NCBI RefSeq assembly: GCF_012027325.1
Contig: NZ_SNUG01000004.1
Coordinates: 101,338-165,337 of the forward strand
From: Thermococcus sp. M39
Lineage (GTDB): Archaea; Methanobacteriota_B; Thermococci; Thermococcales; Thermococcaceae
Reading direction: 5' to 3'
DNA length: 64,000 nt
The position numbers and the translations under genes are program-made. The notes under the pieces were generated by a model. It ran no database searches, was not told the origin of the DNA, and worked only from the letters and a program-made list of their open reading frames with translations. Below, piece by piece: positions 16,177 to 26,353 of the stretch. How positions within the stretch are numbered: position 1 is the stretch's first letter; each line of letters starts with the position of its first letter.

Positions 16177-17337
16177 TCAAACCCTCCTAAGGATTGTTAC
16201 GGTTATGTTTGAACCCGTTCCTCCGATGTTCTGCGTTAGTGCAATCTCTGCATCGGGCACTTGATTTGGTGCTTCTCCTCTGAGCTGTAAAGCTGCTTCA
16301 ACGGTCTGATAAACTCCTGTTGCACCAACTGGGTGTCCTCTTGCCTTAAGTCCACCCATTGTTTGGATTGGATAATCACCGTCAATCGCGATCTGCCCTT
16401 CCTTAGCCAGCTCCGCACCCTTACCGCGTTCAGCAGCACCTACGGCTTCCAAGCTTAAAGCGGCCATTATTGTGAATGCATCGTGAATCTCAAACAAATC
16501 AATGTCCTTGACATCTACACCGGCCATCTTGTAGGCTCTCTCGGCTGCAACTTTAGCAGCTTTAAGCGTGAGCAAGTCCTTCCTGTTGGCCAAGTTGATT
16601 GTATCAATTGCCCTTCCCATTCCAGCTATCTCAACCCACTTTTCTTTTGGAATTCCAAGCTCTTTTGCCTTCTCTGGGGTTGTTATGATAACAGCTGCAG
16701 CGCCATCACAGACTGGAGAGGCATCAAACAGCTTGAGTGGGTCAGCTATATATGGACTCTTAAGCACAGTCTCGACCTTTATTGGCTTCTTGAACATTGC
16801 ATATGGGTTCTTTGCACCATTTATGTGAGCGTTAACAGCGAATAAAGCCAAATCCTCCTCTGTATAACCATAGGTGTGCATGTAGTAGCGCATAACAAGA
16901 GCATTTAAAGCGACAAAGCTCGCTCCATGGAATAGCTCCCATTCAGCATCAGAAGCATAAGCCAAGTATCTTGTAGCATCACTTGGCCATACATCTGTCA
17001 TCTTTTCTACTCCAACGACGGCAACAACGTCTTCAAGGCCGCTCATGACAGCTTTAGCACCTTCTTGAACTGCAGCTCCTCCAGAGGCACAAGCGGCCTC
17101 AATTTTTACAGCTGGAATGTGTCCCAAACCAGCCCAGTCTGCAATAAGTGCACCTAGGTTTTCCTGTTCAACGAAGGGCCCAGAAATCATGTTTCCTACA
17201 TAGAGGGAATCAACTTTGTCAATGTTAGCGTCCTCCATTGCATTCAGCAAAGCCTCAACGGCCAAATCTCTCAGGCTTGTCTTCCAGTGCTCTCCAACGG
17301 GAGTCATGCCAACTCCAATTATTACAGCCTTTCTCAT
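16177..17337 (-). CDS. Acetoacetyl-CoA thiolase (acetyl-CoA acetyltransferase)
   Basis: 386 residues. The nucleophilic cysteine sits in EAACASGGAAV (around residue 83), the histidine in IHDAFTI (around 285), and the late Gly-rich loop is GGLKARGHPVGATGV. The late second Cys region reads NIGGTGSN rather than the CxG of bacterial thiolases, as usual in archaeal SCP-type enzymes. It condenses two acetyl-CoA to acetoacetyl-CoA. Start ATG 17337 with GAGGTGG upstream. It lies between the HMG-CoA synthase gene upstream and the DUF35 gene downstream, with gaps of 10 and 2 bases. Confidence 0.92.
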   Translation of the reverse strand: MRKAVIIGVGMTPVGEHWKTSLRDLAVEALLNAMEDANIDKVDSLYVGNMISGPFVEQENLGALIADWAGLGHIPAVKIEAACASGGAAVQEGAKAVMSGLEDVVAVVGVEKMTDVWPSDATRYLAYASDAEWELFHGASFVALNALVMRYYMHTYGYTEEDLALFAVNAHINGAKNPYAMFKKPIKVETVLKSPYIADPLKLFDASPVCDGAAAVIITTPEKAKELGIPKEKWVEIAGMGRAIDTINLANRKDLLTLKAAKVAAERAYKMAGVDVKDIDLFEIHDAFTIMAALSLEAVGAAERGKGAELAKEGQIAIDGDYPIQTMGGLKARGHPVGATGVYQTVEAALQLRGEAPNQVPDAEIALTQNIGGTGSNITVTILRRV

Positions 17338-17347
17338 CTCAACCACC

Positions 17348-18400
17348 TCACATAATGAGCTTTCCTCTGTGCTTCACGTACAGTGCATAGTCAATGTACT
17401 TCTTCCTGTTTATGTAGTCCCATGTCTTCGGTGCTAAGTCTCTCTTTTCCTCAATTGCATCTTGCACGACTAAGCTGAAAGCGTCGCTTCCTGCTCCCGA
17501 GCCAAAGCTAACCCAAAGGATTCTCTCGCCTGGCTTTGCTATGTCTAAAACAGCAGAAACTCCAACTAAAGTTGCACCGCTGTATGTGTTGCCTATCACT
17601 CCGCTGAGAAGACCTGGTTTAACTTTCTCAACTGGAATACCCAAAATCTTGGCTACCGTGAGTGGGAACTTAACGTTTGGTTGGTGGAAGACAGCGTAGT
17701 CGAAGTCATTAACAGTTAAGCCAAGTTCTTCCATCAATCCTTTGGCGGCACTAATTACATGGTGGAAGTAAGCTGGCTCTCCAGTGAATCTGTTTCCGTG
17801 TCTTGGGTAGTGCTCATGCTGTCTTCTCCAGAAGTCTGGGGTGTCCGTAACGTAGGAGTAGCTTCCCTCAAAGTACGCTAAAGTTTCTGAGCTCTTCTCT
17901 CCAACGATGTAAGCTGCTCCTCCAGCTGCGGCTGTAAATTCTAAGTGATCGCCAGGTCTTCCTTGGGCAGTGTCAGCTCCAATTGCCATAGCATATTCTG
18001 CCATTCCAGAGCCAACAAAACCTATTGCTGCTTGCAATGCTTCAGTTCCAGCTTTACATGCAAATTCAAAATCAGCAGCGTCTAAATCTGGAGTTGCTCC
18101 AATTGCTTCGGCTATAACAGTTGCAGAAGGCTTAACTGCGTAAGGTTTTGACTCAGAACCAAACCAGATTGCCCTAATAAGTTTGGGGTCGATTTTAGCC
18201 CTCTTTAAGGCGTTTCTTGCTGCCTCAATTCCTATTGTTAATGCATCCTCATCGAGGTTGTTCACAGCTTTCTCTTCAATTGGGAATCCGCTAACTCCCC
18301 ACACTCTGCCGATTTCGGCATTTTTGATTCTGAACATAGGTATATACGCGCCATAACCCACAATGCCGACATCTTTAATTGGCTTCAGCAGTTTTCTCAT
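17348..18400 (-). CDS. Hydroxymethylglutaryl-CoA synthase
   Basis: 350 residues, the usual archaeal length. Condenses acetyl-CoA with acetoacetyl-CoA to HMG-CoA, the second step of mevalonate synthesis for archaeal lipids. Visible catalytic elements: Cys in [12 protein letters not shown] (around residue 112), His in [12 protein letters not shown], and the C-terminal [13 protein letters not shown] loop. Start at ATG 18400 after GGTGATGCC. First gene of the three-gene operon, driven by a strong promoter at 18457-18474. Confidence 0.93.
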   Translation of the reverse strand: MRKLLKPIKDVGIVGYGAYIPMFRIKNAEIGRVWGVSGFPIEEKAVNNLDEDALTIGIEAARNALKRAKIDPKLIRAIWFGSESKPYAVKPSATVIAEAIGATPDLDAADFEFACKAGTEALQAAIGFVGSGMAEYAMAIGADTAQGRPGDHLEFTAAAGGAAYIVGEKSSETLAYFEGSYSYVTDTPDFWRRQHEHYPRHGNRFTGEPAYFHHVISAAKGLMEELGLTVNDFDYAVFHQPNVKFPLTVAKILGIPVEKVKPGLLSGVIGNTYSGATLVGVSAVLDIAKPGERILWVSFGSGAGSDAFSLVVQDAIEEKRDLAPKTWDYINRKKYIDYALYVKHRGKLIM

Positions 18401-18456
18401 TGGCATCACCTGTAAAAAGCGTTGAACTTGATGTTCTTTGGGAAATAGCTAACCCC

Positions 18457-18474
18457 CTTATAAAAGTCTTTCGG
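18457..18474 (-). promoter_or_regulatory. Promoter of the HMG-CoA synthase operon
   Basis: On the minus strand CCGAAAGA followed by CTTTTATAAG gives a textbook BRE/TATA pair. The TATA box lies about 57 bases upstream of the ATG at 18400. Confidence 0.65.
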
Positions 18475-18554
18475 TAAAAGGTCAATTGTTCTTCGTCAAT
18501 TAGCGATAGGAAGTAATATATACCACTATTGATAGTTAAGACTAGGTGATTTTT

Positions 18555-19223
18555 GTGAAGTATGAGATAAAACATAGGCCAAGTTTTAGTTTGGTTGAAG
18601 TTGAATTGGAGAAAGGGGAAGCACTACAAGCGGAATCTGGTGCTATGGTTTTTATGAGTCCGAATATTAAGATAGAAACGAAAGCAAAAGGTGGAATTTT
18701 TGGAGCGCTCAAGAGGTCTCTTTTAGCTGGAGAAAGCTTTTTCATAAACATTTTCAGAGCTGAGGGTGGGACTGGAAAAATAGGGCTTGCACCTCCCTAT
18801 CCTGGCGACATTGAGGCTTTTGAGATTGACGGAACACTATATGCTCAGAGCGGGGCGTTTTTGGCAAGCTCTGCTGAGATAAACATTGACACAAAGTGGG
18901 GAGGAGCAAAGACGTTTTTTGCCAGAGAGGGTTTGTTCCTTCTGAAAATGAGCGGGAGAGGTGTGGTGTTCCTCTCAAGCTACGGCGCAATTCAGAAAGT
19001 TGAGCTGAAGGACGAGCACTTTATCTTGGACACGGGGCATTTAGTTGCATTCAGTGAAGGATTGGATTTTAAAGTAAGGAGAGTTGGTGGGTTAAAGAGC
19101 ACTCTCCTGAGTGGAGAAGGTTTAGTGGCGGAGTTCTATGGAACAGGAACTCTTTACATTCAGACAAGAAGCTTGGACAGCTTTTTAAGTTGGATTATTC
19201 CTCACTTGCCATCAAAAGACTAA
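18555..19223 (+). CDS. AIM24 / TIGR00266 family protein
   Basis: 222 residues rich in short beta strands with repeated Gly, typical of the AIM24-like double-barrel family (KYEIKHRPSFSLVEVEL; ESGAMVFMSP; GLAPPYPGDI; LDTGHLVAFSEGL). Biochemical function is unknown; eukaryotic AIM24 is linked to mitochondrial membranes. Start is GTG 18555 preceded by AGGTGAT with 5-base spacing; an upstream in-frame GTG at 18546 forms part of that SD. A TATA-like AATATATAC lies around 18513. Confidence 0.75.
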   Translation: MKYEIKHRPSFSLVEVELEKGEALQAESGAMVFMSPNIKIETKAKGGIFGALKRSLLAGESFFINIFRAEGGTGKIGLAPPYPGDIEAFEIDGTLYAQSGAFLASSAEINIDTKWGGAKTFFAREGLFLLKMSGRGVVFLSSYGAIQKVELKDEHFILDTGHLVAFSEGLDFKVRRVGGLKSTLLSGEGLVAEFYGTGTLYIQTRSLDSFLSWIIPHLPSKD

Positions 19224-19264
19224 AGTGCTTTTCTCTTTAACTTTTTAAGAAGGGAAAGGAAAAA

Positions 19265-19681
19265 CTAAGCTTTTTCAACTTCAACACAGACAGGGGTTTC
19301 GTTCATTATGTTGTCTCCTACCGGGCATCTCTCTTCAACTTTAGCTATCCATTCTTTGAGCTTCTCATCTTCGACGTTTCCTTGAACTTTCACTTTAACC
19401 TTAATCTCCTTATATCCGGCTCTTTCTTCAACATTTTTACCCATTAGCTTGTCTGTGTTAATTCTTCCCTCTATTTCCACAACAATTTTCTCTATGTTAA
19501 GGTTCATTTCCCGAGCTACCATGAATCCAACTATGTTTATGCAGCCTGCCAATGCCGCAAGAATGTATTCGAGAGGGCTTGAATCCTCTTTGTCAACAAT
19601 ATACTCTGTTTTCTTTCCTTTAACTATCATCCTTGTCGAAGAAACGCTTTCACCAGTAACAGAAACTTTAATTGTAGGCAT
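19265..19681 (-). CDS. OsmC-family protein
   Basis: 138 residues with OsmC/Ohr fold features: PLEYILAALAGCINIVGF holds the first redox cysteine (around residue 47) and KVEERCPVGDNI the second (around 121). The pair suggests thiol-dependent reduction of organic peroxides, though some relatives lack activity. Start ATG 19681 with GGTGATATCC. The promoter is likely CTTTTTATATCAG on the minus strand near 19718. Confidence 0.85.
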   Translation of the reverse strand: MPTIKVSVTGESVSSTRMIVKGKKTEYIVDKEDSSPLEYILAALAGCINIVGFMVAREMNLNIEKIVVEIEGRINTDKLMGKNVEERAGYKEIKVKVKVQGNVEDEKLKEWIAKVEERCPVGDNIMNETPVCVEVEKA

Positions 19682-19776
19682 GGATATCACCACTTATAAA
19701 TAAACAATCTTCTGATATAAAAAGGCTTTTTCAACCTTTAGTTCCTGATGCTAGGTTTTTAACGGCTTAACTTGGA

Positions 19777-19788
19777 GGGAATATTCCC
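19777..19788. repeat. Perfect 12-bp palindrome in the OsmC/nop5 divergent control region
   Basis: GGGAATATTCCC is self-complementary and sits between the two divergent promoters, about 50 bp from each TATA box. It could bind a dimeric regulator. No factor can be named. Confidence 0.35.
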
Positions 19789-19834
19789 CACCTCAATCTC
19801 TCCTGAAGCAGAAGCTTAGGTTTAAAAGCTCAAT

Positions 19835-19845
19835 CCTTTTATATC
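19835..19845 (+). promoter_or_regulatory. TATA box of the nop5-flpA operon
   Basis: CCTTTTATATC lies about 35 bases before ATG 19877, followed by a short leader with GGTGATGCTG as SD. Confidence 0.5.
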
Positions 19846-19876
19846 CCTTTAGCAAAATGATAAGAAGGTGATGCTG

Positions 19877-21118
19877 ATGAAAGCTTACATAAGCGAAAAC
19901 GTTCAAGGGATTTATGCCTTCGATGAGAGCGGCAACTTGATCGCCAAGAGAGAGTACAGAGAAAAGCCTGAGATAGCTTTAGATAAGCTCTTATCTGGTG
20001 AGATTACTGATGATCTAATAGCATTTCTCGAAGAGCTCAAAGAGAAAGGTTATGATGAGTTCGTTTTTGAGCACCCTGACTTAAGCAGAGCTGTTAAAGA
20101 GCTTGGCTTTAATGCAGATGCAGAATTTCCAAATTTGGCTGGAGAAATACTTAGAGAGAAACCGGAAGAGTTCCTCGGCAAGGAGTGGTTTGAGCGCTAT
20201 TATTCTGTTGGCGTGGCTTTAACTCGTTTAAGGATTCAGGAGCAGAGCGGTGCAAGGGATAAGATGGTGATTCAGGCAATTGAAGCTTTGGATGACATTG
20301 ATAAGGTCATAAACTTGCTCGTCTCAAGGCTTAGGGAGTGGCACTCACTTCACTTCCCAGAGCTTGATGAGATTTTACCAAAGCACCCGCAGTATGTTGC
20401 ATTTGTTAAGAACATAGGCCACAGAGAGAATGCAACTAAAGAAAACCTTGAGAAACTTGGCTTTAGCGAAGGCAAAATCGAGAAGATTCTCAAGGCTAAA
20501 GAAAAGACCATGGGTGCATGGATGGATGAAAAGGACATCAAGATAATTCAAGATTTCGCTAAAGAAATTGATGACCTCTACAAGCTTAGAGAGGAGATTG
20601 AAGATTACATTGACAGGGCAATGGATGACGTGGCACCAAACCTCAAAGGTCTTGTTGGTGCAAAGCTTGCCGCTCGTCTGATAAGCTTAGCTGGCGGGCT
20701 GAAAGAGCTGGCAATGATGCCATCTTCAACAATTCAAGTCCTCGGTGCTGAAAAAGCTCTCTTCAGGCACTTAAGGACTGGTGCCAAGCCGCCAAAGCAC
20801 GGTGTTATCTACCAGTACCCAGCAATCAACAAGTCTCCATGGTGGCAGCGTGGAAAGATTGCAAGAGCATTGGCTGGTAAGTTAGCAATCGCCGCTCGTG
20901 TGGACTACTTCTCAGGTGAATACATAGCTGAGGAGCTAAAGAAAGAGCTTGAGGCAAGGATCAAGGAAATCAAAGAGAAGTATCCGAATCCACCAAAGAG
21001 AAAGGAGAAGCCGAAGAAGAAAAAGAAGGAGAAGTTCAAGAAGGGCAAGAAGTTCAAGGGGAAGGAAAAAGGAAAGAAGTTCAAAGGCGGAAAAGAGAAG
21101 GGTAAAAAAAGGAGGTGA
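19877..21118 (+). CDS. Nop5/Nop56-related C/D box RNP core protein
   Basis: 413 residues. The N-terminal domain (about 1-120) binds fibrillarin, a coiled coil follows (about 125-245), and the C-terminal Nop domain carries APNLKGLVGAKLAARLISLAGGL and the GAEKALFRHLR segment that contacts L7Ae and guide RNA. It ends in a long lysine-rich tail (from about residue 365), common in thermophiles. With fibrillarin and L7Ae it forms the 2'-O-methylation machine for rRNA and tRNA. ATG 19877 follows GGTGATGCTG. The fibrillarin gene begins 6 bases after its stop. Confidence 0.95.
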   Translation: MKAYISENVQGIYAFDESGNLIAKREYREKPEIALDKLLSGEITDDLIAFLEELKEKGYDEFVFEHPDLSRAVKELGFNADAEFPNLAGEILREKPEEFLGKEWFERYYSVGVALTRLRIQEQSGARDKMVIQAIEALDDIDKVINLLVSRLREWHSLHFPELDEILPKHPQYVAFVKNIGHRENATKENLEKLGFSEGKIEKILKAKEKTMGAWMDEKDIKIIQDFAKEIDDLYKLREEIEDYIDRAMDDVAPNLKGLVGAKLAARLISLAGGLKELAMMPSSTIQVLGAEKALFRHLRTGAKPPKHGVIYQYPAINKSPWWQRGKIARALAGKLAIAARVDYFSGEYIAEELKKELEARIKEIKEKYPNPPKRKEKPKKKKKEKFKKGKKFKGKEKGKKFKGGKEKGKKRR

Positions 21119-21123
21119 GGTAG

Positions 21124-21804
21124 ATGAAGATTAAAAAGCACAAATTCCCTGGCGTTTATATATTCATTGATGAGGATGGAAGCGAGAAAATTGCAACTAA
21201 GAATTTAGTTCCGGGACAGAAAGTTTATGGAGAGAGGATAGTTAAGTGGGAAGGTGAAGAATACAGAATTTGGAATCCAAGGAGGTCAAAGCTCGGTGCT
21301 GCAATAATGAACGGTCTCAAAAACTTCCCCATCAAACCTGGAAAGAGCGTCCTCTATTTGGGAATTGCAAGTGGTACAACCGCTTCTCACGTGAGTGATA
21401 TCATCGGATGGGAGGGCAAAATATTTGGAATTGAGTTTTCACCGAGAGTCTTGAGAGAGCTCGTGCCGATAGTTGAGGAAAGGAGGAACATAATTCCAAT
21501 CCTTGGGGATGCAACGAAGCCCGAGGAATACAGGGCGTTGGTTACAAAGGTTGATGTGATCTTTGAGGACGTTGCTCAGCCAACGCAGGCAAAAATCCTA
21601 ATTGACAACGCAAAGGCTTACCTCAAGAGCGGCGGCTACGGAATGATTGCCGTTAAGAGCAGGAGCATTGATGTTACGAAGGAGCCAGAAGAAGTTTTCA
21701 AGATGGTTGAAAAAGAATTAAGCGAGTACTTTGAGATTGTTGAGCGCATTTCTTTGGAGCCATACGAAAAAGACCATGCACTCTTTGTGGTCAGAAAGCC
21801 TTGA
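21124..21804 (+). CDS. flpA: Fibrillarin-like rRNA/tRNA 2'-O-methyltransferase
   Basis: 226 residues. The N-terminal beta domain is [13 protein letters not shown]. The SAM-dependent methyltransferase core has the motif [20 protein letters not shown] (about 77-96), the acidic residue in FGIEFSP, and [13 protein letters not shown]. The catalytic Lys lies in [14 protein letters not shown]. It methylates ribose 2'-OH groups chosen by C/D guide RNAs together with Nop5. GGAGG spans the end of the Nop5 gene and serves as SD, so the two are co-expressed. Confidence 0.96.
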   Translation: MKIKKHKFPGVYIFIDEDGSEKIATKNLVPGQKVYGERIVKWEGEEYRIWNPRRSKLGAAIMNGLKNFPIKPGKSVLYLGIASGTTASHVSDIIGWEGKIFGIEFSPRVLRELVPIVEERRNIIPILGDATKPEEYRALVTKVDVIFEDVAQPTQAKILIDNAKAYLKSGGYGMIAVKSRSIDVTKEPEEVFKMVEKELSEYFEIVERISLEPYEKDHALFVVRKP

Positions 21805-21869
21805 TTTCTTATTTCTTTTTGGTTTTTATTCCTGACATGAGATTTGAAGTATTGTAAAAAAATAAAGTG

Positions 21870-22859
<990 letters not shown>

Positions 22860-22883
22860 TTAAGGCTTATTTTTCTCATAGGG

Positions 22884-22893
22884 CTTTATATAT
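22884..22893 (-). promoter_or_regulatory. TATA box of the ribose 1,5-bisphosphate isomerase gene
   Basis: ATATATAAAG on the minus strand, preceded by GGGTGAAAT as a possible BRE. It predicts a leader of about 25 bases. Confidence 0.5.
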
Positions 22894-23045
22894 TTCACCC
22901 TTTACAATACTCTAATGGCTTTGCCTCTTTGTCACAATGGTATTTGCACTGTCTTCACTTTTTCTGTTCATTGATGTTCGTAATAGGACTTTGATGTGCT
23001 TAAAATAAAGCCGGGCTTTTTCTTTACAAATATAAAGAGCATTCA

Positions 23046-23061
23046 CGACCAATGCCGAAAG
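23046..23061 (+). promoter_or_regulatory. Promoter of the class I aminotransferase gene
   Basis: CCGAAAGCTTTATATT is a clear BRE/TATA pair. It lies inside the longest possible reading frame (from 23052), so the true start must be downstream, at 23151. The predicted leader is about 65 bases. Confidence 0.6.
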
Positions 23062-23150
23062 CTTTATATTTAATTGCCACAAAGTTTTCCATGTATAAAA
23101 TTGGTGATGTGCTCAAAATTGTGCATCATAAAGTTTTGGAGGTCATGGGT

Positions 23151-24398
23151 ATGGAGGAGGCACTTCAAAAGAAATTGGAATCTAAAACGCTGAATTATGA
23201 GAGCTACTTCTCAGACAAAGCTTTGCAGATGAAAGCATCTGAAATTAGAGAGCTTTTAAAGCTTGTTGAGACTTCTGATGTAATTTCAATGGCGGGAGGA
23301 TTGCCAAATCCTGCAACATTTCCAAAAGAAGAAATTAAGCAAATTGCTCAAGAAGTCATTGAAGAGCATGCTGATAAGGCTTTACAGTACGGGACAACAA
23401 AGGGGTTCACACCGTTGAGACTCAAAATTGCAGAATGGTTGAGGGACAGGTACGGAATCCCTATTTCAAAAGTTGACATTATGATAGTCTCTGGCTCACA
23501 ACAGGCTTTAGACTTAATAGGAAGAACATTCATCAACCCAGGGGATTTGATAGTAGTTGAGGCTCCAACTTATCTGGCAGCATTGAATGCATTCAAGTAC
23601 TACGATCCAAAGTTCATTCAGATTCCTCTTGACGATGAGGGAATGAGAGTTGAGATCCTTGAGGAGAAGCTTAGAGAGCTTAAAGCGGAGGGCAAGAAGG
23701 TTAAGTTTGTTTACACAGTGCCAACCTTCCAAAATCCCGCTGGAGTTACAATGAGTGAAGATAGGAGAAAATATCTCGTAGAGCTTGCAAGCGAATATGA
23801 CTTCCTCATAATTGAAGATGACCCCTACGGTGAGCTCCGCTACTCAGGAAAGCCAGTTCCGCCGATAAAGAGGTTTGACACTGAGGGAAGAGTCTTTTAC
23901 TTCGGAACCTTCTCAAAGATTCTCGCTCCAGGATTCAGGCTCGGATGGATTGCAGGAGAGCCTCACTTCATTAGGAAGCTTGAGATTGCCAAGCAAGCAG
24001 TTGACCTCTGTACGAATCCATTTGGTCAAGTTATTGCATGGAAGTTCCTTGAAAAAGGACTCTTAGAGAAGCACATTCCAAAGATAATCGAGTTCTACAA
24101 GCCAAAGAGGGACGCGATGCTCGATGCCCTAGAGGATTACATGCCAGAGGGAGTTAAGTGGACGAAGCCAGAGGGCGGTATGTTCGTCTGGGCAACTGTT
24201 CCAGAGAGTATTGATACAAAGGTGATGCTTGAAAAAGCCGTGAAGAAAGGAGTTGCATACGTGCCTGGAGAGGCGTTCTTTGCATACAGAGATGTCAAGA
24301 ATACAATGCGTTTGAACTTTACATATGTTGATGAGGAGAAGATTAAGATTGGAATCCAGAAGCTTGCCGAGACCATTAAAGAAGAGCTTGGCATGTAA
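23151..24398 (+). CDS. PLP-dependent class I/II aminotransferase (aromatic / 2-aminoadipate type)
   Basis: 415 residues. The PLP lysine lies in FGTFSKILAPGFRLGW (around residue 250). Other fold-type I landmarks are ISMAGGLPNPATFP near the N-terminus, VSGSQQALDLIGR, VEAPTYLAALNAF, PTFQNPAGVTMS and DDPYGELRYSG. It moves amino groups between aromatic or aminoadipate-like amino acids and 2-oxoglutarate; exact substrates cannot be read from sequence. Start ATG 23151 is 7 bases after GGAGGT, whereas the ATG at 23145 is too close. Confidence 0.85.
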   Translation: MEEALQKKLESKTLNYESYFSDKALQMKASEIRELLKLVETSDVISMAGGLPNPATFPKEEIKQIAQEVIEEHADKALQYGTTKGFTPLRLKIAEWLRDRYGIPISKVDIMIVSGSQQALDLIGRTFINPGDLIVVEAPTYLAALNAFKYYDPKFIQIPLDDEGMRVEILEEKLRELKAEGKKVKFVYTVPTFQNPAGVTMSEDRRKYLVELASEYDFLIIEDDPYGELRYSGKPVPPIKRFDTEGRVFYFGTFSKILAPGFRLGWIAGEPHFIRKLEIAKQAVDLCTNPFGQVIAWKFLEKGLLEKHIPKIIEFYKPKRDAMLDALEDYMPEGVKWTKPEGGMFVWATVPESIDTKVMLEKAVKKGVAYVPGEAFFAYRDVKNTMRLNFTYVDEEKIKIGIQKLAETIKEELGM

Positions 24399-24490
24399 AC
24401 CCTTTTCTTTTCTCCTTGCTTTTAATTTCAGCTTTTTGCAAGTTTATTGTTTTAAGAGCTCATGTTGTTCAAACTTAAATTCTCAAGAAT

Positions 24491-24550
24491 GGATGGGGGT
24501 AATAACCCACCCAAGTTCATCGACTCCGCCTTCGGCGGTACTCCCTGGGC
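24491..24550 (-). mobile_element. Possible solo right end of an IS200/IS605-type element
   Basis: An unusual GC-rich stretch in AT-rich intergenic DNA. It has a perfect stem CCGCC-TTC-GGCGG (24526-24538) and a second stem GGGT-AATA-ACCC. Read in parallel with the sequence at the 3' end of the TnpB gene (62836-62872), both contain CATCG, then a stem around CTTCGG, then CCCT(N)GGG. No transposase remnant is visible beside it. It could instead be a strong terminator hairpin between the converging genes. Confidence 0.35.
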
Positions 24551-24623
24551 ATTAGAGAATTAGCTTTTGAAGTTTAATAAGGTTTTGATATGGGGGCATA
24601 AAAATTAAAGTGGAATCAAAAAA

Positions 24624-25595
24624 TCAAAGTCTCTCCAGCAGAGAGGCAATCATGAATGGCAGTAAAACGGTTGCATCTCCTTCAACCGTAACGTATCTTG
24701 CATCTTCCTTGACTTTGCCCCATGAAACTGCTTCTCTCATCCTTGCACCACTTAGCGAACCATCCCATTCGACTGCTGTTGTTATGTAAACAGCATAGTC
24801 GAGGCCTTCCTTCCAGAACTGGTTCCACCATATTGTGTGGTGCTTTGAAATTCCTCCGCCAATCATCAAAGCGCCGCTCTTCTTGTTGTTTGAAGCCAAC
24901 GATGCCATTATCTCATCAAGCTTTGTCTCATCTTTGAAAACATCAATGATAAAGTCTTCTTTATCCTGCATGAAAAGCCATAGCTGGTAGCCAACTGCCC
25001 CATCGGTAATGCCGGGAATGAAAACTGGAATCTCATTTTTATATGCCCAGTAGATGAAGCTGTTCTCTTTGTCCTCTTCATTTTCTAGCCTTTTTCCGAT
25101 CTCCCATACAAGCTCATACGTTGCTAATCTCCTCTTACCTGAATCATAGATATCTTGGAATATTCCCTGCAGTTTTTCCTCAACGACCCAGTAGCTGTCG
25201 TTGGGCACTAGGACGTTTCCTAATCGGTTTATTCCTTGCTTGTGGAGTTCCTTATCATCCATTAGAAAGCTTCCGTGATAGTAAGGCTTCCAGAGTCTTG
25301 CTAAGTCATGGTCTAGAGTTCCGCAAGTGGTAATTACAGCATCAAAGAGCTTGTTTTTAATCAAATCTACAATTATTCCTCTCGTTCCTGTTGCCATTAT
25401 GCATGCTGGAAAGCTTAGAAACTTAAATGTATCCTTGTCTTTTATCATCTTCTCCAGAATGTCAACTGCTAGTGCAAACTTCTTTGCAACGAAGCCACCG
25501 CTCTCGAAGAGCTGTCTCGTTATTTCATCTGCAGTCATACCTTTTCTCAGCTTTATATCTCTCACAACTTTTTGCTGTTCTAAGTTAATTTCCAT
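24624..25595 (-). CDS. dys: Deoxyhypusine synthase
   Basis: 323 residues. NAD-dependent transfer of the aminobutyl group of spermidine to a lysine of aIF5A. The catalytic lysine is in GGGISKHHTIWWNQF, and the NAD-binding features MATGTRGI and TTCGTLDHDLAR are present. The late TAVEWDGSLSGA segment is typical. Start ATG 25595 after GGGGTGATGCTC. Converges on the aminotransferase gene. Confidence 0.94.
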   Translation of the reverse strand: MEINLEQQKVVRDIKLRKGMTADEITRQLFESGGFVAKKFALAVDILEKMIKDKDTFKFLSFPACIMATGTRGIIVDLIKNKLFDAVITTCGTLDHDLARLWKPYYHGSFLMDDKELHKQGINRLGNVLVPNDSYWVVEEKLQGIFQDIYDSGKRRLATYELVWEIGKRLENEEDKENSFIYWAYKNEIPVFIPGITDGAVGYQLWLFMQDKEDFIIDVFKDETKLDEIMASLASNNKKSGALMIGGGISKHHTIWWNQFWKEGLDYAVYITTAVEWDGSLSGARMREAVSWGKVKEDARYVTVEGDATVLLPFMIASLLERL

Positions 25596-25649
25596 GAGCA
25601 TCACCCCTACTAAGCTTAGATAAAAAGAAAAGGAGCGAGTTTAAAAAAG

Positions 25650-26351
25650 TTAGTCCTCAGGATTAGCTGAGTTGAATATGAGCTCTTTTCCAAAAAGCTT
25701 GTAATACCATTTTTTGAGGTTGTACTCCAAAAATATCGTTCGTATTAAGGTTATGTATCTTTTTAGGTCTCTGTTATGAACTTCAATGCCCAAGTGAGCA
25801 ACATTAAATGCAAAGCTGTTCACAATTTCAACTACACCCTGAGGAAACACTTTAACGTTGAGGGTCATTATCACGTTGTTGTTCTTTTTTCGTCCAATTG
25901 CTGAAACAAGCGCTGGAAAAATATCTATGAGCTCTTCTTTTCCAACTCGAATTCCGTAGAAGTCAAGTCCCAAAACTAGGAACAGTGTCTCTCCTTGTAT
26001 TTTTGATATTATTTCCAAAATTCTTCCAACAATTATGTCATGATGAGTACTCTTTATTATATCATCGGGACTATTTTCTTCAATTTCCAGCACAGGATTC
26101 ACTGAAATCAAGTGTATGTTACTGAAAGTTTTGTGAATCTCCTCATGAGACAAGATGTTTTCAAGGTACCTTTTTAGGGCTAGATATGCGTCATGGAAGG
26201 ATATTACAACGAAATTTTGGTATTCTGGTCTAAGTTTTGCTATTAAGTGATACAGTATAATCTCAACTTCGCTTCCAATTTCGTATTCAACAAGTGTCGG
26301 GCTTATCCTCTTAGAAGATTCTTCTAAAATCTCCAACGGATTGGTGTTCAT
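25650..26351 (-). CDS. DUF257-like degenerate RecA/KaiC-fold protein
   Basis: 233 residues with alternating strands and helices like a RecA/KaiC core (FVVISFHDAYLAL; ETLFLVLGLDFYGIRV; NVIMTLNVKVFPQGVVEIV) but no Walker A motif. I place it in the Pyrococcus/Thermococcus DUF257 group with the proteins at 53195-53953 and 58164-58838, by overall pattern. Third gene of a coupled operon after a KaiC-like ATPase; ATG 26351 follows GGGGAG, and the preceding gene's stop lies between them. Probably non-catalytic and possibly a partner of the ATPase; this is inference. Confidence 0.6.
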   Translation of the reverse strand: MNTNPLEILEESSKRISPTLVEYEIGSEVEIILYHLIAKLRPEYQNFVVISFHDAYLALKRYLENILSHEEIHKTFSNIHLISVNPVLEIEENSPDDIIKSTHHDIIVGRILEIISKIQGETLFLVLGLDFYGIRVGKEELIDIFPALVSAIGRKKNNNVIMTLNVKVFPQGVVEIVNSFAFNVAHLGIEVHNRDLKRYITLIRTIFLEYNLKKWYYKLFGKELIFNSANPED

Positions 26352-26353
26352 CT

